A program made the position numbers and the translations under genes. Shown here in pieces: positions 24,111-37,836 of a stretch of DNA of 64,000 nucleotides (its first letter is position 1; each line of letters starts with the position of its first letter). This DNA comes from Euwallacea fornicatus (Eukaryota > Arthropoda > Insecta > Coleoptera > Curculionidae): the NCBI RefSeq assembly GCF_040115645.1, contig NW_027096010.1:1054001-1118000 (forward strand). Direction: 5' to 3'. The notes below the pieces were generated by a model. The model saw nothing but the letters and a program-made list of their open reading frames with translations, was not told where the DNA came from and ran no database searches.

Positions 24111-26398
24111 GAGATCTTTCGGGTGTTACAATAAATCATTATCGCATTTTGTTGAATTTCCAAGAAAAATAGTACAATATGTGCTCAAACACACAACTTT
24201 TGTGACTTTTCAAACTTTGAAGCCCGATAACTTCGGCAAATGAGGACCAAATTTCTCAAACAAAGTGTCAAATTAATCAGCTCGCCGAGATCTTCAGGAT
24301 GTCACAACAAATCATTATTGCATGTTGTTGAATTTCCAAGAACAATAGTACATTATGTGCTCAAACACACAACTTTTGTGACTTTTCAAACTTTGAAGCT
24401 CGATAACTTCGGCAAATGAAGACCAAATTTGTTAAACAAAGTGTCAAATTAATCAGCTCGACGACATCTTTAAGATGTCATAACACATCATGATTGCATC
24501 TTGTTCAATTTCCAAGAAAAATAGTACAATATGTGCTCAAACACAAAACTTTTGTGACTTTTCAAATTTTGAAGCTCGATAACTTCGGCAAATGAGGACC
24601 AAATTTGTTAAATAAAGTGTCAAATTAATCAGCTCGATGAGATCTTCAGGATGACACAACAAATCATTATTGCATCTTGTTGAATTTCCAAGAAAAATAG
24701 TACATTATGTGCTCAAACACACAACTCTTGTGACTTTTCAAACTTTGAAGCTCGATAACTGCGGCAAATGAAGACCAAATTTGTTAAACAAAGTGTCAAA
24801 TTAATCAGCTCGACGAGATCTTTCGGATGTCACAATAAATCATTATTGCATTTAGTTGAATTTCCAAGAAAAATAGTACAATATGTGCTCAAACACACAA
24901 CTTTTGTGACTTTTCAAAATTTAAAGCTCGATAACTTCGGCAAATGAGGACCAAATTTCTTAAACAAAGTGTCAAATTAATCAGCTCGACGAGATCTTCA
25001 GGATGTCGAATCAAATCATGATTGCATCTTGTTGAATTTCTAAGAAAAATAGTACATTATGTGCTCAAACACACAACTCTTGTGACTTTTCAAACTTTGA
25101 AGCTCGATAACTGCGGCAAATGAAGATCAAATTTGTTAAATAAAGTGTCAAATTAATCAGCTCGACGAGATCTTTCGGATGTCACAATAAATCATTATTG
25201 CATTTAGTTGAATTTCCAAGAAAAATAGTACAATATGTGCTCAAACACACAACTTTTGTGACTTTTCAAAATTTAAAGCTCGATAACTTCGGCAAATGAG
25301 GACCAAATTTCTTAAACAAAGTGTCAAATTAATCAGCTCGACGAGATCTTCAGGATGTCGAATCAAATCATGATTGCATCTTGTTGAATTTCTAAGAAAA
25401 ATAGTACATTATGTGCTCAAACACACAACTCTTGTGACTTTTCAAACTTTGAAGCTCGATAACTTCGGCAAATGAGGACCAAATTTGTTAAATAAAGTGT
25501 CAAATTAATCAGCTCGACGAGATCTTTCGGATGTCACAATAAATCATTATTGCATCTTGTTCAATTTCCAAGAAAAATAGTAAAATATGTGGTCAAACAC
25601 ACAACTTTTGTGACTTTTCAAAATTTGAAGCTCGATAACTTCGGCAAATGAGGACCAAATTTCTTAAACAAAGTGTCAAATTAATCAGCTCGACGAGATC
25701 TTCAGGATGACACAACAAATCATTATTGCATCTTGTTGAATTTCCAAGAAAAATAGTACATTATGTGCTCAAACACACAACTTTTGTGACTATTCAAACT
25801 TTGAAGCTCGATAACTTCGGCAAATGAAGACCAAATTTGTTAAACAAAGTGTCAAATTAATCAGCTCGACGAGATCTTCAGGATGTCGAATCAAATCATG
25901 ATTGCATCTTGTTGAATTTCTAAGAAAAATAGTACATTATGTGCTCAAACACACAACTCTTGTGACTTTTCAAACTTTGAAGCTCGATAACTTCGGCAAA
26001 TGAGGACCAAATTTGTTAAATAAAGTGTCAAATTAATCAGCTCGACGAGATCTTTCGGATGTCACAATAAATCATTATTGCATCTTGTTCAATTTCCAAG
26101 AAAAATAGTAAAATATGTGGTCAAACACACAACTTTTGTGACTTTTCAAAATTTGAAGCTCGATAACTTCGGCAAATGAGGACCAAATTTCTTAAACAAA
26201 GTGTCAAATTAATCAGCTCGACGAGGTCTTTCGGGTGTTACAATAAATCATTATCGCATTTTGTTGAATTTCCAAGAAAAATAGTACATTATGTGCTCAA
26301 ACACACAACTTTTGTGATTATTCAAACTTTGAAGCTCGATAACTTCGGCAAATGAAGACCAAATTTGTTAAACAAAGTGTCAAATTAATCAGCTCGAC
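24111..26398 (+). repeat. 13-monomer insertion inside HOR unit 2
   Basis: Relative to unit 1, these 2288 bp are extra: a C/O monomer with aagcccg and cttctcaaac (24111), G H I J, an F/I chimera, J F A D F A B'. The flanks resume unit 1 order. The G monomer carries gcatgttg, as in the 15-mers (12321, 14961), so the source was probably a 15-mer-like segment. Exact borders are ambiguous because A B' occurs at both ends. Confidence 0.78.
24815..25518 (+). repeat. J-F pair duplicated, with an F/I chimera
   Basis: J (24815), F/I (24991), J (25167), F (25343). The second monomer has an F head (gtcgaatc, tttctaag) and an I tail (aactgcgg, aagatcaaa), which restarts the J that normally follows I. This is the expected product of a two-monomer unequal exchange between F and I. 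The base t in aagatcaaa is private. Confidence 0.82.
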
Positions 26399-27102
26399 GA
26401 GATCTTTCGGGTGTTACAATAAATCATTATCGCATTTTGTTGAATTTCCAAGAAAAATAGTACAATATGTGCTCAAACACACAACTTTTGTGACTTTTCA
26501 AAATTTGAAGCTCGATAACTTCGGCAAATGATGACCAAATTTCTTAAACAAAGTGTCAAATTAATCAGCTCGACGAGATCTTCAGGATGTCGAATCAAAT
26601 CATGATTGCATCATGTTGAATTTCCAAGAAAAATAGTACATTATGTGCTCAAACACACAACTTTTGTGACTATTCAAACTTTGAAGCTCGATAACTTCGG
26701 CAAATGAGGACCAAATTTCTTAAACAAAGTGTCAAATTAATCAGCTCGCCGAGATCTTCAGGATGTCACAACAAATCATTATTGCATCTTGTTGAATTTC
26801 CAAGAACAATAGTACATTATGTGCTCAAACACACAACTTTTGTGACTTTTCAAACTTTGAAGCTCGATAACTTCGGCAAATGAGGACCAAATTAGTTAAA
26901 CAAAGTGTCAAATTAATCAGCTCCACGAGATCTTCAGGATGTCGCATCAAATCATGATTGCATCTTGTTGAATTTCCAAGAAAAATAGTACATTATTTGC
27001 TCAAACACACAACTTTAGTGACTTTTCAAACTTTGAAGCTCGATAACTTCGGCAAATGAGGACCAAATTAGTTAAACAATGTGTCAAATTAATCAGCTCG
27101 AC

Positions 27103-27277
27103 GAGGTCTTTCGGGTGTTACAATAAATCATTATCGCATTTTGTTGAATTTCCAAGAAAAATAGTACAATATGTGCTCAAACACACAACTCTTGTGACTT
27201 TCAAACTTTGAAGCTCGATAACTTCGGCAAATGAGGACCAAATTTCTTAAACAAAGTGTCAAATTAATCAGCTCGAC
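27103..27277 (+). repeat. 175-bp monomer, third copy
   Basis: Same 1-bp deletion in the four-t run, after a T monomer with caatgtgtc, closing HOR unit 2. Confidence 0.93.
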
Positions 27278-29389
27278 GAGATCTTTCGGATGTCACAATA
27301 AATCATTATTGCATCTTGTTGAATTTCCAAGAAAAATAGTACAATATGTGCTCAAACACACAACTCTTGTGACTTTTCAAACTTTGAAGCTCGATAACTT
27401 CGGCAAATGAGGACCAAATTTCTTAAACAAAGTGTCAAATTAATCAGCTCGACGAGATCTTCAGGATGTCGCATCAAATCATGATTGCATCTTGTTGAAT
27501 TTCCAAGAAAAATAGTACAATATGTGCTCAAACACACAACTTTTGTGACTTTTCAAACTTTGAAGCTCGATAACTTCGGCAAATGAGGACCAAATTTGTT
27601 AAATAAAGTGTCAAATTAATCAGCTCGATGAGATCTTCAGGATGACACAACAAATCATTATTGCATCTTGTTGAATTTCCAAGAAAAATAGTACATTATG
27701 TGCTCAAACACACAACTCTTGTGACTTTTCAAACTTTGAAGCTCGATAACTTCGGCAAATGAAGACCAAATTTGTTAAACAAAGTGTCAAATTAATCAGC
27801 TCGACGAGATCTTTCGGGTGTTACAATAAATCATTATTGCATCTTGTTGAATTTCCAAGAAAAATAGTACATTATGTGCTCAAACACACAACTTTTGTGA
27901 CTATTCAAACTTTGAAGCTCGATAACTTCGGCAAATGAAGACCAAATTTGTTAAACAAAGTGTCAAATTAATCAGCTCGACGAGATCTTTCGGATGTCAC
28001 AATAAATCATTATTGCATCTTGTTGAATTTCCAAGGAAAATAGTACAATATGTGCTCAAACACACAACTCTTGTGACTTTTCAAACTTTGAAGCTCGATA
28101 ACTTCGGCAAATGAGGACCAAATTTGATAAATAAAGTGTCAAATTAATCAGCTCGACGACATCTTTAAGATGTCATAACACATCATGATTGCATCTTGTT
28201 CAATTTCCAAGAAAAATAGTACAATATGTGCTCAAACACAAGACTTTTGTGACTTTTCAAATTTTGAAGCTCGATAACTTCGGCAAATGAGGACCAAATT
28301 TGTTAAATAAAGTGTCAAATTAATCAGCTCGATGAGATCTTCAGGATGACACAACAAATCATTATTGCATCTTGTTGAATTTCCAAGAAAAATAGTACAT
28401 TATGTGCTCAAACACACAACTCTTGTGACTTTTCAAACTTTGAAGCTCGATAACTGCGGCAAATGAAGACCAAATTTGTTAAACAAAGTGTCAAATTAAT
28501 CAGCTCGACGAGATCTTTCGGATGTCACAATAAATCATTATTGCATTTAGTTGAATTTCCAAGAAAAATAGTACAATATGTGCTCAAACACACAACTTTT
28601 GTGACTTTTCAAAATTTAAAGCTCGATAACTTCGGCAAATGAGGACCAAATTTCTTAAACAAAGTGTCAAATTAATCAGCTCGACGAGATCTTCAGGATG
28701 TCGAATCAAATCATGATTGCATCTTGTTGAATTTCTAAGAAAAATAGTACATTATGTGCTCAAACACACAACTCTTGTGACTTTTCAAACTTTGAAGCTC
28801 GATAACTTCGGCAAATGAGGACCAAATTTGTTAAATAAAGTGTCAAATTAATCAGCTCGACGAGATCTTTCGGATGTCACAATAAATCATTATTGCATCT
28901 TGTTCAATTTCCAAGAAAAATAGTAAAATATGTGGTCAAACACACAACTTTTGTGACTTTTCAAAATTTGAAGCTCGATAACTTCGGCAAATGAGGACCA
29001 AATTTCTTAAACAAAGTGTCAAATTAATCAGCTCGACGAGATCTTCAGGATGACACAACAAATCATTATTGCATCTTGTTGAATTTCCAAGAAAAATAGT
29101 ACATTATGTGCTCAAACACACAACTTTTGTGACTATTCAAACTTTGAAGCTCGATAACTTCGGCAAATGAAGACCAAATTTGTTAAACAAAGTGTCAAAT
29201 TAATCAGCTCGACGAGATCTTCAGGATGTCGAATCAAATCATGATTGCATCTTGTTGAATTTCTAAGAAAAATAGTACATTATGTGCTCAAACACACAAC
29301 TCTTGTGACTTTTCAAACTTTGAAGCTCGATAACTTCGGCAAATGAGGACCAAATTTCTTAAACAAAGTGTCAAATTAATCAGCTCGCC

Positions 29390-30797
29390 GAGATCTTCAG
29401 GATGTCACAACAAATCATTATTGCATGTTGTTGAATTTCCAAGAACAATAGTACATTATGTGCTCAAACACACAACTTTTGTGACTTTTCAAACTTTGAA
29501 GCTCGATAACTTCGGCAAATGAAGACCAAATTTGTTAAACAAAGTGTCAAATTAATCAGCTCGACGACATCTTTAAGATGTCATAACACATCATGATTGC
29601 ATCTTGTTCAATTTCCAAGAAAAATAGTACAATATGTGCTCAAACACAAGACTTTTGTGACTTTTCAAATTTTGAAGCTCGATAACTTCGGCAAATGAGG
29701 ACCAAATTTGTTAAATAAAGTGTCAAATTAATCAGCTCGATGAGATCTTCAGGATGACACAACAAATCATTATTGCATCTTGTTGAATTTCCAAGAAAAA
29801 TAGTACATTATGTGCTCAAACACACAACTCTTGTGACTTTTCAAACTTTGAAGCTCGATAACTGCGGCAAATGAAGACCAAATTTGTTAAACAAAGTGTC
29901 AAATTAATCAGCTCGACGAGATCTTTCGGATGTCACAATAAATCATTATTGCATTTAGTTGAATTTCCAAGAAAAATAGTACAATATGTGCTCAAACACA
30001 CAACTTTTGTGACTTTTCAAAATTTAAAGCTCGATAACTTCGGCAAATGAGGACCAAATTTCTTAAACAAAGTGTCAAATTAATCAGCTCGACGAGATCT
30101 TCAGGATGTCGAATCAAATCATGATTGCATCTTGTTGAATTTCTAAGAAAAATAGTACATTATGTGCTCAAACACACAACTCTTGTGACTTTTCAAACTT
30201 TGAAGCTCGATAACTTCGGCAAATGAGGACCAAATTTGTTAAATAAAGTGTCAAATTAATCAGCTCGACGAGATCTTTCGGATGTCACAATAAATCATTA
30301 TTGCATCTTGTTCAATTTCCAAGAAAAATAGTAAAATATGTGGTCAAACACACAACTTTTGTGACTTTTCAAAATTTGAAGCTCGATAACTTCGGCAAAT
30401 GAGGACCAAATTTCTTAAACAAAGTGTCAAATTAATCAGCTCGACGAGATCTTCAGGATGACACAACAAATCATTATTGCATCTTGTTGAATTTCCAAGA
30501 AAAATAGTACATTATGTGCTCAAACACACAACTTTTGTGACTATTCAAACTTTGAAGCTCGATAACTTCGGCAAATGAAGACCAAATTTGTTAAACAAAG
30601 TGTCAAATTAATCAGCTCGACGAGATCTTCAGGATGTCGAATCAAATCATGATTGCATCTTGTTGAATTTCTAAGAAAAATAGTACATTATGTGCTCAAA
30701 CACACAACTCTTGTGACTTTTCAAACTTTGAAGCTCGATAACTTCGGCAAATGAGGACCAAATTTGTTAAATAAAGTGTCAAATTAATCAGCTCGAC
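29390..30797 (+). repeat. 8-monomer insertion inside HOR unit 3
   Basis: G (gcatgttg) H I J F A D F, 1408 bp, extra relative to unit 1. It starts after an F monomer with cttaaac and ctcgcc instead of the usual gttaaataaag. It resembles the unit 2 insertion but lacks the second J-F pair, so the two are related but not identical rearrangements. Confidence 0.8.
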
Positions 30798-31853
30798 GAG
30801 ATCTTTCGGATGTCACAATAAATCATTATTGCATCTTGTTCAATTTCCAAGAAAAATAGTAAAATATGTGGTCAAACACACAACTTTTGTGACTTTTCAA
30901 AATTTGAAGCTCGATAACTTCGGCAAATGAGGACCAAATTTCTTAAACAAAGTGTCAAATTAATCAGCTCGACGAGGTCTTTCGGGTGTTACAATAAATC
31001 ATTATCGCATTTTGTTGAATTTCCAAGAAAAATAGTACATTATGTGCTCAAACACACAACTTTTGTGATTATTCAAAATTTGAAGCTCGATAACTTCGGC
31101 AAATGAAGACCAAATTTGTTAAACAAAGTGTCAAATTAATCAGCTCGACGAGATCTTTCGGGTGTTACAATAAATCATTATCGCATTTTGTTGAATTTCC
31201 AAGAAAAATAGTACAATATGTGCTCAAACACACAACTTTTGTGACTTTTCAAAATTTGAAGCTCGATAACTTCGGCAAATGATGACCAAATTTCTTAAAC
31301 AAAGTGTCAAATTAATCAGCTCGACGAGATCTTCAGGATGTCGAATCAAATCATGATTGCATCATGTTGAATTTCCAAGAAAAATAGTACATTATGTGCT
31401 CAAACACACAACTTTTGTGACTTTTCAAACTTTGAAGCTCGATAACTTCGGCAAATGAGGACCAAATTTCTTAAACAAAGTGTCAAATTAATCAGCTCGC
31501 CGAGATCTTCAGGATGTCACAACAAATCATTATTGCATCTTGTTGAATTTCCAAGAACAATAGTACATTATGTGCTCAAACACACAACTTTTGTGACTTT
31601 TCAAACTTTGAAGCTCGATAACTTCGGCAAATGAGGACCAAATTAGTTAAACAAAGTGTCAAATTAATCAGCTCCACGAGATCTTCAGGATGTCGCATCA
31701 AATCATGATTGCATCTTGTTGAATTTCCAAGAAAAATAGTACATTATTTGCTCAAACACACAACTTTAGTGACTTTTCAAACTTTGAAGCTCGATAACTT
31801 CGGCAAATGAGGACCAAATTAGTTAAACAATGTGTCAAATTAATCAGCTCGAC

Positions 31854-32028
31854 GAGGTCTTTCGGGTGTTACAATAAATCATTATCGCATTTTGTTGAAT
31901 TTCCAAGAAAAATAGTACAATATGTGCTCAAACACACAACTCTTGTGACTTTCAAACTTTGAAGCTCGATAACTTCGGCAAATGAGGACCAAATTTCTTA
32001 AACAAAGTGTCAAATTAATCAGCTCGAC
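31854..32028 (+). repeat. 175-bp monomer, fourth copy
   Basis: Same missing t, again after a caatgtgtc T monomer, closing HOR unit 3. Confidence 0.93.
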
Positions 32029-33436
32029 GAGATCTTTCGGATGTCACAATAAATCATTATTGCATCTTGTTGAATTTCCAAGAAAAATAGTACAATATGT
32101 GCTCAAACACACAACTCTTGTGACTTTTCAAACTTTGAAGCTCGATAACTTCGGCAAATGAGGACCAAATTTCTTAAACAAAGTGTCAAATTAATCAGCT
32201 CGACGAGATCTTCAGGATGTCGCATCAAATCATGATTGCATCTTGTTGAATTTCCAAGAAAAATAGTACAATATGTGCTCAAACACACAACTTTTGTGAC
32301 TTTTCAAACTTTGAAGCTCGATAACTTCGGCAAATGAGGACCAAATTTGTTAAATAAAGTGTCAAATTAATCAGCTCGATGAGATCTTCAGGATGACACA
32401 ACAAATCATTATTGCATCTTGTTGAATTTCCAAGAAAAATAGTACATTATGTGCTCAAACACACAACTCTTGTGACTTTTCAAACTTTGAAGCTCGATAA
32501 CTTCGGCAAATGAAGACCAAATTTGTTAAACAAAGTGTCAAATTAATCAGCTCGACGAGATCTTTCGGGTGTTACAATAAATCATTATTGCATCTTGTTG
32601 AATTTCCAAGAAAAATAGTACATTATGTGCTCAAACACACAACTTTTGTGACTATTCAAACTTTGAAGCTCGATAACTTCGGCAAATGAAGACCAAATTT
32701 GTTAAACAAAGTGTCAAATTAATCAGCTCGACGAGATCTTTCGGATGTCACAATAAATCATTATTGCATCTTGTTGAATTTCCAAGGAAAATAGTACAAT
32801 ATGTGCTCAAACACACAACTCTTGTGACTTTTCAAACTTTGAAGCTCGATAACTTCGGCAAATGAGGACCAAATTTGATAAATAAAGTGTCAAATTAATC
32901 AGCTCGATGAGATCTTCAGGATGACACAACAAATCATTATTGCATCTTGTTGAATTTCCAAGAAAAATAGTACATTATGTGCTCAAACACACAACTCTTG
33001 TGACTTTTCAAACTTTGAAGCTCGATAACTTCGGCAAATGAAGACCAAATTTGTTAAACAAAGTGTCAAATTAATCAGCTCGACGAGATCTTTCGGGTGT
33101 TACAATAAATCATTATTGCATCTTGTTGAATTTCCAAGAAAAATAGTACATTATGTGCTCAAACACACAACTTTTGTGACTATTCAAACTTTGAAGCTCG
33201 ATAACTTCGGCAAATGAAGACCAAATTTGTTAAACAAAGTGTCAAATTAATCAGCTCGACGAGATCTTTCGGATGTCACAATAAATCATTATTGCATCTT
33301 GTTGAATTTCCAAGGAAAATAGTACAATATGTGCTCAAACACACAACTCTTGTGACTTTTCAAACTTTGAAGCTCGATAACTTCGGCAAATGAGGACCAA
33401 ATTTGATAAATAAAGTGTCAAATTAATCAGCTCGAC
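32029..33436 (+). repeat. 21-mer family HOR, trailing partial unit with a 3-mer duplication
   Basis: X, gtcgcatc/caatatg, then a three-monomer block (I-like, gggtgttac/gactattc, U with gataaataaag) at 32381-32908 repeated at 32909-33436. The fused gggtgttac/gactattc monomer is shared with unit 3, so this partial unit descends from a unit 3-like copy. The H I J F A section does not follow. Confidence 0.85.
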
Positions 33437-34844
33437 GAGATCTTCAGGATGTCGCATCAAATCATGATTGCATCTTGTTGAATTTCCAAGAAAAATAGTA
33501 CATTATTTGCTCAAACACACAACTTTAGTGACTTTTCAAACTTTGAAGCTCGATAACTTCGGCAAATGAAGACCAAATTTGTTAAACAAAGTGTCAAATT
33601 AATCAGCTCGACGAGATCTTCAGGATGTCGCATCAAATCATGATTGCATCTTGTTGAATTTCCAAGAAAAATAGTACATTATGTGCTCAAACACACAACT
33701 CTTGTGACTTTTCAAACTTTGAAGCTCGATAACTTCGGCAAATGAGGACCAAATTTGATAAATAAAGTGTCAAATTAATCAGCTCGACGAGATCTTTCGG
33801 ATGTCACAATAAATCATTATTGCATCTTGTTGAATTTCCAAGAAAAATAGTACAATATGTGCTCAAACACACAACTTTTGTGACTTTTCAAACTTTGAAG
33901 CTCGATAACTTCGGCAAATGAGGACCAAATTTGTTAAATAAAGTGTCAAATTAATCAGCTCGATGAGATCTTCAGGATGACACAACAAATCATTATTGCA
34001 TCTTGTTGAATTTCCAAGAAAAATAGTACATTATGTGCTCAAACACACAACTCTTGTGACTTTTCAAACTTTGAAGCTCGATAACTTCGGCAAATGAAGA
34101 CCAAATTTGTTAAACAAAGTGTCAAATTAATCAGCTCGACGAGATCTTTCGGATGTCACAATAAATCATTATTGCATCTTGTTGAATTTCCAAGGAAAAT
34201 AGTACAATATGTGCTCAAACACACAACTCTTGTGACTTTTCAAACTTTGAAGCTCGATAACTTCGGCAAATGAGGACCAAATTTCTTAAACAAAGTGTCA
34301 AATTAATCAGCTCGATGAGATCTTCAGGATGACACAATAAATCATTATCGCATCTTGTTGAATTTCCAAGAAAAATAGTACATTATGTGCTCAAACACAC
34401 AACTTTTGTGACTATTCAAACTTTGAAGCTCGATAACTTCGGCAAATGAAGACCAAATTTGTTAAACAAAGTGTCACATTAATCAGCTCGACGAGATCTT
34501 TCGGATGTCACAATAAATCATTATTGCATCTTGTTGAATTTCCAAGGAAAATAGTACAATATGTGCTCAAACACACAACTCTTGTGACTTTTCAAACTTT
34601 GAAGCTCGATAACTTCGGCAAATGAGGACCAAATTTCTTAAACAAAGTGTCAAATTAATCAGCTCGATGAGATCTTCAGGATGACACAATAAATCATTAT
34701 CGCATCTTGTTGAATTTCCAAGAAAAATAGTACATTATGTGCTCAAACACACGACTCTTGTGACTTTTCAAACATTGAAGCTCGATACCTTCGGCAAATG
34801 AGGACCAAATTTGTTAAATAAAGTGTCAAATTAATCAGCTCGAT
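33437..34844 (+). repeat. Mixed monomers at the domain 2 / domain 3 border
   Basis: Eight monomers: T (33437), gtcgcatc/ctcttgtg (33613), X-like (33789), I-like (33965), then U E U E (34141-34844). The U-E pairs form a 352-bp dimer repeat whose E monomers differ in their tails. The second E (34669) has acacgactc, aaacattgaag and the private gatacctt in place of gataactt. Confidence 0.78.
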
Positions 34845-37836
34845 GAGATCTTCAGGATGACACAACAAATCATTATTGCATCTTGTTGAATTTCCAAGAA
34901 AAATAGTACAATATGTGCTCAAACACACAACTCTTGTGACTTTTCAAACTTTGAAGCTCGATAACTTCGGCAAATGAGGACCAAATTTCTTAAACAAAGT
35001 GTCAAATTAATCAGCTCCACGAGATGTTTAAGATGCCACAACACATCATGACTGAATCTTGTTGAATTTACAAGAAAAATTGTACATTAAGTCCTCAAAC
35101 ACACAACTCTTGTGACTTTTCAAACTTTGAAGCTCGATAACTTCGGCAAATGAGGACCAAATTTCTTAAACAAAGTGTCAAATTAATCAGCTCGACGAGA
35201 TCTTCAGGATGTCGAATCAAATCATGATTGCATCTTGTTGAATTTCCTAGAAAAATAGTACATTATTTGCTCAAACACACAACTTTAGTGACTTTTCAAA
35301 CTTTGAAGCTCGATAACTTCGGCAAATGAAGACCAAATTTGTTAAACAAAGTGTCAAATTAATCAGCTCGACGAGGTCTTTCGGGTGTTACAATAAATCA
35401 TTATTGCATCTTGTTGAATTTCCAAGAAAAATAGTACATTATGTGCTCAAACACACAACTCTTGTGACTTTTCAAATTTGGAAGCTCGATAACGTCGGCA
35501 AATGAGGACCAAATTTGTTAAATAAAGTGTCAAATTAATCAGCTCGACGAGATCTTTCGGATGTCACAATAAATCATTATTTCATCTTGTTGAATTTCCA
35601 AGAAAAATAGTACAATATTTGCTCAAACACACAACTTTTGTGACTTTTCAAACTTTGAAGCTCGATAACTTCGGCAAATGAGGACCAAATTTGTTAAATA
35701 AAGTGTCAAATTAATCAGCTCGATGAGATCTTCAGGATGACACAACAAATCATTATTGCATCTTGTTGAATTTCCAAGAAAAATAGTACATTATGTGCTC
35801 AAACACACAACTCTTGTGACTTTTCAAACTTTGAAGCTCGATAACTTCGGCAAATGAAGACCAAATTTGTTAAACAAAGTGTCCAAGTAATCAGCTCGAC
35901 GAGGTCTTTCGGGTGTTACAATAAATCATTATTGCATCTTGTTGAATTTCCAAGAAAAATAGTACAATATGTGCTCAAACACACAACTCTTGTGACTTTT
36001 CAAACTTTGAAGCTCGATAACTTCGGCAAATGAGGACCAAATTTCTTAAACAAAGTGTCAAATTAATCAGCTCGATGAGATCTTCAGGATGACACAATAA
36101 ATCATTATCGCATCTTGTTGAATTTTCAAGAAAAATAGTACATTATGTGCGCAAACACACGACTCTTGTGACTTTTCAAACATTGAAGCTCGATAACTTC
36201 GGCAAATGAGGACCAAATTTGTTAAATAAAGTGTCAAATTAATCAGCTCGACGAGATCTTTCGGATGTCACAACAAATTATTATTATATCTTGTAGAATT
36301 TCCAAGAAAAATAGTACATTATGTGCTCAAACACACAACTTTTGTGACTTTTCAAACTTTGAAGCTCGATAACTTCGGCAAATGAAGACCAAATTTGTTA
36401 AACAAAGTGTCAAATTAATCAGCTCGACGAGGTCTTTCGGATGTCACAATAAATCATTATCGCATCTTGTTGAATTTCCAAGAACAATAGTACATTATGT
36501 GCTCAAACACACAACTTTTTTGATTATTCAAATTTTGAAGCTCGATAACTTCGGCAAATGAGGACCAAATTTCTTAAACAAAGTGTCAAATTAATCAGCT
36601 CGCCGAGATCTTCAGGATGTCACAACAAATCATTATTGCATCTTGTTGAATTTCCAAGAACAATAGTACATTATGTGCTCAAACACACAACTTTTTTGAT
36701 TATTCAAACTTTGAAGCTCGATAACTTCGGCAAATGAAGACCAAATTTGTTAAACAAAGTGTCAAATTAATCAGCTCGACGATATCTTTAAGATGTCATA
36801 ACACATCATGATTGCATTTTGTTGAATTTCCAAGAACAATAGTACAATATGTGCTCAAACACACAACTCTTGTGACTTTTCAAACTTTGAAGCTCGATAA
36901 CTTCGGCAAATGAGGACCAAATTTCTTAAACAAAGTGTCAAATTAATCAGCTCGACGAGATCTTTCGGATGTCACAATAAATCATTATTGCATCTTGTTG
37001 AATTTCCAAGAAAAATAGTACATTATGTGCTCAAACACACAACTCTTGTGACTTTTCAAACTTTGAAGCTCGATAACTTCGGCAAATGAAGACCAAATTT
37101 GTTAAACAAAGTGTCAAATTAATCAGCTCGACGAGATCTTTCGGATGTCACAATAAATCATTATTGCATCTTGTTGAATTTCCAAGAAAAATAGTACAAT
37201 ATGTGCTCAAACACACAACTCTTGTGACTTTTCAAACTTTGAAGCTCGATAACTTCGGCAAATGAGGACCAAATTTGTTAAATAAAGTGTCAAATTAATC
37301 AGCTCGACGAGGTCTTTCGGGTGTTACAATAAATCATTATTGCATCTTGTTGAATTTCCAAGAAAAATAGTACATTATGTGCTCAAACACACAACTCTTG
37401 TGACTTTTCAAACTTTGAAGCTCGATAACTTCGGCAAATGAAGACCAAATTTGTTAAACAAAGTGTCAAATTAATCAGCTCGACGAGATCTTTCGGATGT
37501 CACAATAAATCATTATTGCATCTTGTTGAATTTCCAAGAAAAATAGTACAATATGTGCTCAAACACACAACTCTTGTGACTTTTCAAACTTTGAAGCTCG
37601 ATAACTTCGGCAAATTAGGACCAAATTTGTTAAATAAAGTGTCAAATTAATCAGCTCGACGAGGTCTTTCGGGTGTTACAATAAATCATTATTGCATCTT
37701 GTTGAATTTCCAAGAAAAATAGTACAATATGTGCTCAAACACACAACTCTTGTGACTTTTCAAACTTTGAAGCTCGATAACTTCGGCAAATGAGGACCAA
37801 ATTTGTTAAATAAAGTGTCAAATTAATCAGCTCGAT
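34845..37836 (+). repeat. Domain 3 HOR, unit R1, 17 monomers (2992 bp)
   Basis: Order: a tcaggatgac/caatatg monomer, S (35021), an F-like monomer with ctttagtg, gaggtctttcggg, a caatatttgc monomer, an I-like monomer ending in gtccaagtaatc, gaggtctttcggg, E, L, a gaggtc monomer with aagaacaatag and cttttttgattattc, G, H in its gatatct form (36781), then five plain monomers. The same frame with insertions recurs at 37837 and 42060. Confidence 0.85.
37485..37660 (+). repeat. Monomer with caaattagga in place of caaatgagga
   Basis: A single g-to-t change at 37616 alters the nearly invariant caaatgagga. It removes one of the recurrent in-frame TGA stops and so creates a chance 70-codon reading frame on the plus strand (37438-37650). 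There is no other sign of coding. Confidence 0.9.

Larger units (their letters stand above)
21295..27277 (+). repeat. 21-mer family HOR, unit 2 expanded to 34 monomers (5983 bp)
   Basis: Monomers 1-16 follow unit 1 in order. A block of about 13 extra monomers then comes before the usual C Q G T O ending. The length equals 34 x 176 - 1. The extra block brings in a second run of G H I J F and a second A D F A B' segment. Confidence 0.88.
27278..32028 (+). repeat. 21-mer family HOR, unit 3, 27 monomers (4751 bp)
   Basis: Order: X, gtcgcatc/caatatg, I-like, one fused monomer (gggtgttac head, gactattc tail; 27806), U, H I J F A D F, then an inserted G H I J F A D F, then A B' C Q G T O. Relative to unit 1 it has lost two monomers near the start (three merged into one) and gained eight. 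The length equals 27 x 176 - 1. Confidence 0.87.

Noticed and set aside
37438..37650. Plus-strand 70-codon reading frame
   Set aside because: It exists only because a g-to-t change at 37616 removes a TGA present in almost every other monomer. It is satellite sequence translated by chance.
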